Shown: positions 44,761 through 52,697 of the stretch, one piece after another | Position numbering within the stretch: the stretch's first letter is position 1 | Layout: each line of letters begins with the position of its first letter | DNA from: Oceanospirillaceae bacterium UBA7410 | GTDB lineage: Bacteria; Pseudomonadota; Gammaproteobacteria; Pseudomonadales; Balneatricaceae | Direction: 5' to 3' | NCBI GenBank assembly: GCA_002470565.1 | Contig: DKMQ01000066.1 | Span: forward strand, 1 to 64,000 | DNA length: 64,000 nt | Made by a program: the position numbers and the translations under genes | The notes under the pieces: generated by a model | The model's input: the letters and a program-made list of their open reading frames with translations, nothing else | Told to the model about the DNA's origin: nothing | Database searches by the model: none

Positions 44761-46014
44761 ATGAAAACAATGATTGCTAAAGAGTTTGCAGACCAGCCCA
44801 AATTTGATCCTGTTAAGGGCATTTTACAAGCTTGCGTGCACTGTGGCTTTTGCACAGCCACTTGTCCTACCTACCTTTTGTTAGGTGACGAACGTGATAG
44901 TCCTCGTGGCCGCATCTATATGATGAAGGCTATGTTTGAAGGCCAGCCAGTCACCCATGAAACCCGTGATCATTTAGATCGGTGTCTTACATGCAGAAGC
45001 TGTGAAACTACGTGTCCTTCAGGTGTTGAATATGGCCATTTGGTTGATTTAGGTAGACAAGTGGCAGAGCAAAAGGCGCCACGAAAAATACCGCAAAAAC
45101 TGATCCGTTGGGGCTTGCGTCAAGTGTTGCCGCGCCGTGCTATATTTGGCCCCTTACTAAAAATGGGGCAGTTGTTTAGGCCTTTATTACCGCAAGTAAT
45201 CAAACACCATGTGCCTTTGCCAGTCGCTAAGCTTAGGGTGCCCAAAACCCAACATAAGCGAGTGATGTTGAGCTTGCCTGGATGTGCTCAAGCCAGTGCA
45301 GCGCCCAACACAGACATTGCCGCTGCAAAGGTGCTGGATCAGCTTAATATTAGCCTTAAAGTGCTGCATAAAACGGGCTGTTGTGGCGCAGTGAATCACC
45401 ACCTAAATGCCCATGAAACGGCTCTTAATCAAGCAAGGCACAACATCGACTTGGTGTGGCCACAGTTACAAGCAGGGGCACAGGCCATAGTGATCACTGC
45501 CTCAGGTTGTGGGGCGGCCATACAAGAATATGGCTACATGCTACGAAATGATCCACACTATGCAAACAAAGCCAAGCAAGTATCACTTGCTGCCAAAGAT
45601 ATTGTGGAGATTTTGGCTCAGGAAGACTTATCCAACCTTAAAGAAAAACTAAGTAAAGCTAGGCAAGCTAAAGCTATAGCTTGCCCATCTGCAAATATTA
45701 GCAAAGTGGCAGTGCACTGCCCATGCACTCAGCAACATGCCATGCAACTGCCCAACAAAGTGAAAACACTGTTAGATAGCTTAGGTATAGAGACCGCAAC
45801 CACCAAAAATGACCACTTGTGTTGTGGTTCAGCAGGCACCTATTCGTTACTACAACCCAAACTCAGTCAGCAGTTGCTTAGCCAAAAGCTTAAAGACTTA
45901 ACTCTTGACCAGCCTGATGTTATCGTTACCGCAAATATTGGCTGTCAGTTGCACTTAGGTGGGACGGCTGATGTGCCTGTTAAACATTGGTTGGAGTTGT
46001 TGATTGATGCATAA
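44761..46014 (+). CDS. glcF: Glycolate oxidase iron-sulfur subunit GlcF
   Basis: GlcF carries electrons from the flavin subunits to the quinone pool. The 417-residue product has two ferredoxin-type [4Fe-4S] motifs near the N-terminus (CVHCGFCTATCP and CLTCRSCETTCP). Two CCG-type cysteine domains follow: GCCGAVNHHL in the first and HLCCGSAGTYSLLQP in the second. It completes glcDEF. No glcC-type regulator or malate synthase is adjacent. Confidence 0.95.
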   Translation: MKTMIAKEFADQPKFDPVKGILQACVHCGFCTATCPTYLLLGDERDSPRGRIYMMKAMFEGQPVTHETRDHLDRCLTCRSCETTCPSGVEYGHLVDLGRQVAEQKAPRKIPQKLIRWGLRQVLPRRAIFGPLLKMGQLFRPLLPQVIKHHVPLPVAKLRVPKTQHKRVMLSLPGCAQASAAPNTDIAAAKVLDQLNISLKVLHKTGCCGAVNHHLNAHETALNQARHNIDLVWPQLQAGAQAIVITASGCGAAIQEYGYMLRNDPHYANKAKQVSLAAKDIVEILAQEDLSNLKEKLSKARQAKAIACPSANISKVAVHCPCTQQHAMQLPNKVKTLLDSLGIETATTKNDHLCCGSAGTYSLLQPKLSQQLLSQKLKDLTLDQPDVIVTANIGCQLHLGGTADVPVKHWLELLIDA

Positions 46015-46109
46015 CGTAAATAAATATTTACCTAGTTTGACACCGTTTTGGGGAATTATTTGACGATGTGTTTGTCTATAAAAAAGAATCATATTATTAA
46101 GGAAAATCT

Positions 46110-46676
46110 ATGAAAAACGTATTCACCAAAAATATTTCAACCCTGACTAAAAAGCTGAGTGTCACTGCTTCTTTAGCTACGCTAAGTCTACTTTTAGCAA
46201 ACACTGCTCAAGCGCAAACGATGCTGGTTAAAGTGCTACAAGCTTCAGACGAAATAGTGTCCCAAGTGTATAAAGAAGTGCCTATTAAGTCTTGTAGAAT
46301 CGAAAAGACACCTATCTATGGCACTCAAGAAGGCTCAGGTCAGGCCTCCACTGCTGATGTGGTAGCTAGTGCTATTTTTGGTGGTTTGTTGGGTAATCAA
46401 GTGGGAGGAGGCACGGGTAAAGATGCAGCCACCTTGCTTGGTGCTATAGCGGGTGCAGACATGGCCAATAAAAAAGGTAAAAGTAAGCAAGTTATTGTGG
46501 GCCATAACCAACAAGAAGTATGCGATGTGATCATGCAGCAACGCTCTGTAAATCAAGTCACAGGCTACAAAACCTATATCGAATTTGGTGGCAATGTATG
46601 GCAAATGACCACAGTGATCCCTTACACTAAGGGTGAGTTTTTAAGTGTGAACGTTAACATAACGCCTGCCGAATAA
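46110..46676 (+). CDS. Glycine-zipper 2TM-type envelope protein
   Basis: A 188-residue exported protein with a signal peptide ending near AQAQ. Its centre is a glycine-zipper pair (IFGGLLGNQVGGGTGKDAAT, then LGAIAGADMANKK), the pattern of the Rick_17kDa/2TM glycine-zipper family of outer-membrane-associated proteins. A beta-rich tail includes YKTYIEFGGNVWQM. Function is unknown; relatives are linked to envelope integrity. It stands alone and converges on the dehydratase gene with only two bases between. Confidence 0.72.
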   Translation: MKNVFTKNISTLTKKLSVTASLATLSLLLANTAQAQTMLVKVLQASDEIVSQVYKEVPIKSCRIEKTPIYGTQEGSGQASTADVVASAIFGGLLGNQVGGGTGKDAATLLGAIAGADMANKKGKSKQVIVGHNQQEVCDVIMQQRSVNQVTGYKTYIEFGGNVWQMTTVIPYTKGEFLSVNVNITPAE

Positions 46677-46678
46677 TC

Positions 46679-47668
46679 CTACAGGGCCAATGCTAGATCC
46701 AGCATGGCTGGGTCTACATTGCCGCCCGACAAGATCACTACCGTGGTCTTATCAGCTACAGCTAAGCTGTGATTTAAAATTGCAGCTAATCCTACACACC
46801 CACCAGGTTCCACTACAAGTTTTAGCTGTTGCATGCATGTAGCCATAGCAGCTAATACATGTTGGTCATTCACAGTTTTAGCGCCTGCTAAATACTTGTG
46901 CAATATGGGGAACGTGAGTGCGCCAACCTTACGTGTCACAATGGCATCACAAATAGAGGCAGGTGAATGGTCATTGCCTATTATGGTGCCAGCAATGATT
47001 GAGCGTGCTGCGTCATCATAACCTTGGGGTTCTGCCCCCCATAGTGATATATCTGAAAAGTGGTGCCTAAGTGCTATAGCGCTGCCTGACATCAAACCGC
47101 CGCCCCCAATGGGGCCTATGGCTTGGTCTGGTATTAGGTTTAATGCCTCAAGCTGATAGGCTATTTCTAGGCCAGTGGTGCCTTGACCTGCAATAATATC
47201 CGTATCATTAAATGGTGGAATAAGGGTGAGGTTATGAGCCTGTGATAGTTGCTGGCCAATGGCATCCCTATCTTCTTTGTGCCTTTGGTATAGCACCACT
47301 TTAGCGCCAAGGGCCTTGGTATTTTCAATCTTAATCTTAGGTGCGTCACTGGGCATGATAATGGTAGCGGGCACACCAAAATATGCAGCAGCAGCAGCCA
47401 CTCCCTGAGCATGGTTGCCTGATGAATAAGCAACGACTCCAGTTAGTTGGTTAGCGTCCGCAAGCTTACTTAGTTTGTTAAAAGCCCCACGAAATTTAAA
47501 TGACCCAGTATGTTGCAGACTTTCAGCTTTAAAGAGTACGCGACCACCAAGCTGCTGGTTTAGTAGGGGCGATTCTAATAAAGGTGTGACTAATGCGTGG
47601 CCTTTAATGCGTTGGCTGGCAGTGAGGATATGCTGATAATTAATTGCAAGTGAGGCCATAAATTGCAT
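46679..47668 (-). CDS. PLP-dependent threonine/serine dehydratase family enzyme
   Basis: A 329-residue fold-type II PLP enzyme. The lysine is in SFKFRGAFNKL, the substrate loop is SSGNHAQGVA, the phosphate-binding loop is GPIGGGGLMSG, and VVEPGGCVGLAA lies near the end. It lacks the C-terminal ACT-like domain of biosynthetic IlvA, so it is a catabolic threonine dehydratase, a serine racemase/dehydratase, or a beta-hydroxyaspartate dehydratase (BhcB-like). Closeness to glcDEF (glyoxylate source) makes the last worth testing, but no bhcA, bhcC or bhcD gene is present. The start may be the first ATG or the one three codons later (MASLAINY). Confidence 0.75.
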   Translation of the reverse strand: MQFMASLAINYQHILTASQRIKGHALVTPLLESPLLNQQLGGRVLFKAESLQHTGSFKFRGAFNKLSKLADANQLTGVVAYSSGNHAQGVAAAAAYFGVPATIIMPSDAPKIKIENTKALGAKVVLYQRHKEDRDAIGQQLSQAHNLTLIPPFNDTDIIAGQGTTGLEIAYQLEALNLIPDQAIGPIGGGGLMSGSAIALRHHFSDISLWGAEPQGYDDAARSIIAGTIIGNDHSPASICDAIVTRKVGALTFPILHKYLAGAKTVNDQHVLAAMATCMQQLKLVVEPGGCVGLAAILNHSLAVADKTTVVILSGGNVDPAMLDLALAL

Positions 47669-47787
47669 GTCTTTTGGTTGGTATTTTATCTCTAAAGCGA
47701 TCTTTGCTTTGTGAGCTTAGCTTACAACATACCTAAAAATAAAACCTGTGTTATGATTAGAGATTGCGTTTCTATTTTCCACATACT

Positions 47788-48138
47788 ATGACATTAACCA
47801 GTAGTCCAAAATCACGCCTTAGGTTACCGCCTAATAAGCATCAGGTTAAGCAAGAGTTAGCCCAAGATGTTGCCAATTTTTTGGCGCGTGGAGGAAATGT
47901 AGAGCATGTTGAGCAAGGTGAAACAGCGTTGGTGAATGGCTGTTTTAACCAGCAGCGTCCTGTCATTGCTACGCAAGCACAAACACGCACACTTTTATCA
48001 TCTCAAATAGAAGCCATCGAAAAGCGCAAAGAAGAGCGTCGCCAGGCCAAACCCGCGCCTATTACTACCAATCGTCGCCCCACTAAAAAGTGGATATATG
48101 ATGACTTTGGTGAGCCTTTACGTTGGGTTTGGGCTTAA
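47788..48138 (+). CDS. Small conserved-looking protein of unknown function
   Basis: I do not recognise this 116-residue protein. It is basic and soluble, with a segment ELAQDVANFLARGGNVEHVE that resembles the FLxxGG core of SutA-type RNA polymerase-binding proteins. The middle (SQIEAIEKRKEERRQAKP) is probably helical and charged. The tail is proline/arginine-rich and ends in an aromatic PLRWVWA. The chosen ATG (47788) replaces an upstream TTG; no clear ribosome-binding site supports either. It precedes crbR by 58 bases on the same strand. A nucleic-acid or polymerase-binding role is a guess. Confidence 0.55.
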   Translation: MTLTSSPKSRLRLPPNKHQVKQELAQDVANFLARGGNVEHVEQGETALVNGCFNQQRPVIATQAQTRTLLSSQIEAIEKRKEERRQAKPAPITTNRRPTKKWIYDDFGEPLRWVWA

Positions 48139-48196
48139 TCTATAACGACATTTTAATAAGCCATTGTGCTAGATTTGTATACAAGGGATTTTAATT

Positions 48197-48844
48197 ATGC
48201 AGTTTATCATCGCTGATGATCACCCTTTATTCCGTACTGCGATAACACATACTCTACAGCAGCACTTTGACGGTGCTCAAGTGTTAGAGGTGGGTAGTTT
48301 ACAAGAGCTCTTAAAGTTATTGAAAACGGGAGTAGACGCAGACCTTCTATTACTTGATTTACATATACCAGACGCTCATGGATTTAATGGTTTGGCTCAG
48401 GTAAGTGAGCTTTTCCCAGATATCCCTGTGATGATTGTATCGGGTAATGATAATCCAAGTGTTATACATAAATCGGTGGCATTAGGTGCCAGTGGTTTTT
48501 TACCTAAATCAACTTCAAACGAAGACATAGCTGTTGCTATTAATTGTGTTATGCAAGGCCAGGTGTGGATTCCAGCTAACTTGCCAGCTATTACAATGTC
48601 CCTAGATAACGAGCAAACTGCACAACGTATTGCGGCATTAACACCTCAGCAATTAAAGGTGTTAACGATGATGGGAGATGGGCTGTATAACAAGCAGATA
48701 GCCTCAGAACTGTCGGTAACAGATGCCACTGTGAGGGCTCATGTGACTGAAGTTTTTCGTAAATTAGGGGTAACTAATAGAACTCAAGCAGGCATCTTTT
48801 TTAATCGCCTAAAAGTGGAAGACCCTCATTGTCAGGTGATGTAA
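48197..48844 (+). CDS. crbR: LuxR-type response regulator (CrbR/ErdR-like)
   Basis: A 215-residue two-component regulator. The receiver domain has the acidic pocket (ADDHP), phospho-acceptor Asp54 (LLLDLHIPDAHG) and the conserved lysine in FLPKSTS. A LuxR/NarL helix-turn-helix follows (LTPQQLKVLTMMGDGLYNKQ onward). Its tail-to-tail neighbour is a sodium-solute-symporter hybrid kinase, the pairing known as CrbS/CrbR in Vibrio and MxtR/ErdR in Pseudomonas, which activates acetyl-CoA synthetase and acetate use. The name is given on this architecture and neighbourhood. Confidence 0.78.
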   Translation: MQFIIADDHPLFRTAITHTLQQHFDGAQVLEVGSLQELLKLLKTGVDADLLLLDLHIPDAHGFNGLAQVSELFPDIPVMIVSGNDNPSVIHKSVALGASGFLPKSTSNEDIAVAINCVMQGQVWIPANLPAITMSLDNEQTAQRIAALTPQQLKVLTMMGDGLYNKQIASELSVTDATVRAHVTEVFRKLGVTNRTQAGIFFNRLKVEDPHCQVM

Positions 48845-48870
48845 ATGCATCGTGCGGTTGAAAAAGACTC

Positions 48871-48889
48871 AACTGGACACGTGTCAGTT
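48871..48889. repeat. Palindrome between crbR and crbS
   Basis: Around ACACGTGT the sequence reads AACTG on the left and CAGTT on the right, palindromic except for one extra G (AACTGG). It lies in the 68-base gap between the convergent genes. It has no loop or T run, so it looks more like a protein site than a terminator. Confidence 0.4.
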
Positions 48890-48912
48890 CAGGTAAAACT
48901 GGCCTAACCCCA

Positions 48913-51900
48913 CTAACCTAAACGATTAATAAACTTGCGCAACACCGCCGGTTTGATAGGTTTGTGAATGAGGCCAAAGCCTGAGGCTTTAGTTAGCTCT
49001 CTCATCTGATGGCTTTGATCAGCGGTAATCACAATTGCCGGTACTTCTTGCTCTATTACCTTGCCTATGGAAACTTGCATTTTTTGCCTCATAAATTGTC
49101 TTATTTCAACTATAGCGTCGGTACCCAAGTAGTTTTGATCTAAATGGTAGTCTGCCAGAATTAGTTGGGGCAAGGTTTCCATAGACAAGCTTTCAACAAT
49201 ATTTACAGCTTGTTGTGCACTTGCTGCACAATACACATCACAACCCCACAAAGTCAGCATGGCGTGCATACCTTGCTGAATGCTTAGGTCATTATCGATC
49301 ACTAACACTCTAAAACCTTTGAGTTGATAATGATCAGCAGATAGTTGGATGTTCCTATCGTGTTTTGGTTTGAGTGCATCATCTCCAAAAGGCACTTGAA
49401 TTGAAAACATCGAACCCTTGCCATAGGTAGACACAACTCTTAGAGGGTGAGCAAGGGCTTTTGCTGTTCGTTGAGCAATAGCCAAGCCCAAGCCAATACC
49501 ATTTTTAGACGCATGAGGGCCTATTTCTAAACGCTTAAATTCAATAAAGATGTCGTCTAGTTTATTCTCAGGTATCCCCAAGCCCGTATCCCAAATCTGT
49601 ATTTCTAAACAATTTTCTAAACGCCTACAGCCTAAAAGTACCTTACCTTTTTCAGTGTAACGCAGTGCATTAGTGAGGAAATTTTGCAGTACGCGGCGTA
49701 ACATGTTGGGATCGCTAAAAAGTGTAGCTTGGCTGCATTGTAGGTGAAAAGTTAGCTCTTTTTGTTGGCATAATACGTTAAATTCAGCTGCTAGCTGTCG
49801 CATCAACTCGGCTGCGCAAAAATGATTTGGTTGTGGCCTTGAGCCTCCTCCATCTAAAGTGGAAATTTCTATTAAATCACTGATTAACTGCTCTGCATTA
49901 GCTAAGGATGCGTCTAGGTGTTTTGAAAGCTGTAGGCTTTGGGCGTCTTTTTGTAAATCTGATTGGCGCTGAGCAAGGGCTGTAGAAAATAATTTTGCAG
50001 CGTTTAAAGGCTGCATTAAATCATGGCTAGCAGCAGCCAAAAAGCGGGTTTTACTGTGGTGGCTCGCATCAGCTTGGGCTTTTGCTTGTTGTAGCTCAAT
50101 GTTCACCTTAGATAGGCTTTCAGTGCGCTCGTTAACACGCTTTTCCAGACTCTCATTGGCTTCAATGAGGTCTTTTTCGCTCTTTCTTAGGGCCGATTCC
50201 GCGTGGTATTGTTCACTGATGTCTACGTAGGTATTTACATAACCTCCATCGGGCATTGCATGGCCGCGCACTTCAATGACAGTGCCATCTTCGCGATACC
50301 GAATGCTGCGATGCTGCTCACCGCGCGTGATCATCTCCATGCGTAACGTAACAATTTTGGCAGGATCAATAGACCCATATTCGCCTTGTAATGCGCTTAG
50401 GCGAATGATTTCTTCAATAGGGGTTCCTACCTTGACAACATCTTTAGGGAATTCAAACAATTCTAAATATCGTGTATTCCACATTGCTAGGCGAAGATCT
50501 TTGTCTATTACTGAAATACCTTGGCTTACGTTATCGATAGTGGCTTGCAGCAAAACTCTGTTAAAGCTTACGGCCTTTGCTGCTTCGCCCACCATAGACA
50601 CTACATCACCTAAATTAACATCTTTTTGGTTGAGGCTAGATTCCATTACAGCTCTTGCAGAAGAGGTGCCAATAATGCCACTTAAGGTGCGTTCAAAGTG
50701 CAGGATTAGTTGTGAGTTAATAGGCGCGTTTTTGTGTAAATCTAAATGTGGTTGTTTAATACCTAACTGTTTGAGTGACTCTACAGTAGCGCGGTACCCC
50801 AAAAAACGTTCTAGCAAAGTGGACAAGTCACCTACACAAAGCTCACTATTGTGCCTGCGACCTTCAATTAAAGCCGATGGGGGCAAAGTCCCAACGAACA
50901 AGTCAGCTTGTATGCGATCAATGATTCTGGGTGTGCTAACTTTTGAAACAATAATATATAACGCTATATTTACACTTAAGCTCACCAGCGTAGCATGGGA
51001 AATGGGGTCTAGCTCCAAACCAAACAGTGCTGTGGGTCTAAGCCATTCAATACCGAATGGGCCGTTGTTGATTATGCTGCCTGATTGAAGAAAAAAACCT
51101 GTGAGATTAGGTAAAAGCAAACAATAAATCCAGGCTAAAAAGCCAGCTAATAGCCCCGCTGTTGCACCGCGCACATGTCCTCCCCGCCAAAAAATACCAC
51201 CAAATAAGGGTGGGCCAAACTGTGCAACAGCAACAAATGCTGACAAGCCAATAGACACCAACGCAGTGCTACTATCGATGAGTAAATAGTAGCCATAGGC
51301 CATCAGTAATACAGCAAAAATACTTAAGCGCCTTAAGTTGAGTAGTAGATGGCCTAAGTGCTTGTTTTGTGACACCTCCACTGCACGCACATGCAATATA
51401 AACGGCATAATGATGTCATTAGTCACCATGGTGCTGATAGCAATAGTAGACACTGTAACCATACCTATAGCTGCTGAAATACCACCGATGTAGGCTAAGA
51501 TAGACAGACCTGTTTGCTCTTGCGCCATTGGCATTAGCAAGGAATAAAAGTCTGGATTACTATTGGTGCCTGCCAAAGCTTGACTGCCAGCCCAAGCAAT
51601 GGGGATCATGAAAGCGCACATGCTAATCATATAAAGCGGGAACAACCATCGTGCTGTATTGACATGGTCTGGATTAGTATTTTCTACTGCCAGCATATGA
51701 AATTGACGTGGCAAACAGATTACTGCGATAACAGCTAAAAAACTTTCAATAATAAAGCTAGTACGAAATGGAGAGAACAGGCCTAGGCTGCTGCTACCAT
51801 TTTGCTGCTCTAGTTGATTAAAAATATCACCGAACCCATCATTAATTACATAAGTGGCAAAAAAACCTATCGAGACAAAAGCAATCAGTTTAATAAGAGA

Positions 51901-52500
51901 CTCAACTGCAATGGCTAAAACCATTCCAGGATTATGGGCAGAAGTGTCAACTTGGCGTACGCCAAACAACACACTAAATATGCCAATGAGCACGGCAATC
52001 ATTAATACAGAAATATCAGCTTGAGAATTACGTAACCCACTTTGGCTACTCAGCACTGCATAACTTAGGTCAATCGCTTTAAGTTGCAAAGCTATATAGG
52101 GTAATACGCTCAAGGTAGCGATCAGGGTAACAGTGACAGCCAATCGCCTGCTCTTACCATAACGTGAAGAGATAAAGTCTGAAATTGAACCAATGTTTTC
52201 ACGTTGTGCAATAAGCACTATTTTGTAAATGACGCGATGTCCAAAAAGAAAAAACAGTATGGGGCCAAGATATGAGCCTAAAAAATCCCACCCTGACGTA
52301 GAAGCGCGCCCTACTGAGCCATAAAATGTCCAAGAGGTTAAAAACACTCCCAAAGATAAGCTGTAAATAATGGCTTGAAGGTGCCTATTTGAGTGAAGCT
52401 TAAATGACACAAGTTTGTCTCCAAGCTTTGCCACACTCAGCAATAGAGCGAAGTAAGCTAAAGAGATAATCAAAAGTGAACTGCTGCTAAACATAGGCAA
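48913..52500 (-). CDS. crbS: SLC5-type hybrid sensor histidine kinase (CrbS/MxtR-like)
   Basis: A 1195-residue inner-membrane sensor. Residues 1 to about 530 form a sodium:solute symporter domain of some 13 helices (for example GSVGRASTSGWDFLGSYLGP). A linker follows, then a PAS domain near 650-760 (GISVIDKDLRLAMWNTRYLE), a coiled coil and the HisKA box SKTRFLAAASHDLMQPLNA. Next is the HATPase domain with LTNALRYTEKG and DTGLGIPENK, and last a receiver domain (ILADYHLDQ) ending at the stop. This is the CrbS/MxtR layout. Such proteins sense or transport acetate-like substrates and phosphorylate a LuxR regulator. The divergent neighbour is an acyl-CoA synthetase gene, a plausible target. Confidence 0.85.
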   Translation of the reverse strand: MPMFSSSSLLIISLAYFALLLSVAKLGDKLVSFKLHSNRHLQAIIYSLSLGVFLTSWTFYGSVGRASTSGWDFLGSYLGPILFFLFGHRVIYKIVLIAQRENIGSISDFISSRYGKSRRLAVTVTLIATLSVLPYIALQLKAIDLSYAVLSSQSGLRNSQADISVLMIAVLIGIFSVLFGVRQVDTSAHNPGMVLAIAVESLIKLIAFVSIGFFATYVINDGFGDIFNQLEQQNGSSSLGLFSPFRTSFIIESFLAVIAVICLPRQFHMLAVENTNPDHVNTARWLFPLYMISMCAFMIPIAWAGSQALAGTNSNPDFYSLLMPMAQEQTGLSILAYIGGISAAIGMVTVSTIAISTMVTNDIIMPFILHVRAVEVSQNKHLGHLLLNLRRLSIFAVLLMAYGYYLLIDSSTALVSIGLSAFVAVAQFGPPLFGGIFWRGGHVRGATAGLLAGFLAWIYCLLLPNLTGFFLQSGSIINNGPFGIEWLRPTALFGLELDPISHATLVSLSVNIALYIIVSKVSTPRIIDRIQADLFVGTLPPSALIEGRRHNSELCVGDLSTLLERFLGYRATVESLKQLGIKQPHLDLHKNAPINSQLILHFERTLSGIIGTSSARAVMESSLNQKDVNLGDVVSMVGEAAKAVSFNRVLLQATIDNVSQGISVIDKDLRLAMWNTRYLELFEFPKDVVKVGTPIEEIIRLSALQGEYGSIDPAKIVTLRMEMITRGEQHRSIRYREDGTVIEVRGHAMPDGGYVNTYVDISEQYHAESALRKSEKDLIEANESLEKRVNERTESLSKVNIELQQAKAQADASHHSKTRFLAAASHDLMQPLNAAKLFSTALAQRQSDLQKDAQSLQLSKHLDASLANAEQLISDLIEISTLDGGGSRPQPNHFCAAELMRQLAAEFNVLCQQKELTFHLQCSQATLFSDPNMLRRVLQNFLTNALRYTEKGKVLLGCRRLENCLEIQIWDTGLGIPENKLDDIFIEFKRLEIGPHASKNGIGLGLAIAQRTAKALAHPLRVVSTYGKGSMFSIQVPFGDDALKPKHDRNIQLSADHYQLKGFRVLVIDNDLSIQQGMHAMLTLWGCDVYCAASAQQAVNIVESLSMETLPQLILADYHLDQNYLGTDAIVEIRQFMRQKMQVSIGKVIEQEVPAIVITADQSHQMRELTKASGFGLIHKPIKPAVLRKFINRLG

Positions 52501-52697
52501 GTAGGTAGCGCAAATAGAAGTCGCTATAGGGTAACACGGTTACTAGCAAAAGGTCATTGAGCAGCGACAGCAAGCAATTTTACTTAAATATTTTTTAACA
52601 CCTACGTTAGTCTATGAACCGACATATATCTAATACCAGTAAAATCAATTAGAGGTTATCTTTACAACAATAAGAATATTTTAAAGTAGAATTTGCC

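Noticed and set aside
46110-46676. Frame opposite the glycine-zipper gene (46335-46604)
   Set aside because: It is antisense to a gene with a clear signal peptide and glycine zipper, and has no domain of its own.
50276-51088. A 270-codon open frame opposite crbS
   Set aside because: It mirrors the kinase gene on the other strand and the product is a low-complexity Ser/Cys/Leu sequence without homology I recognise.
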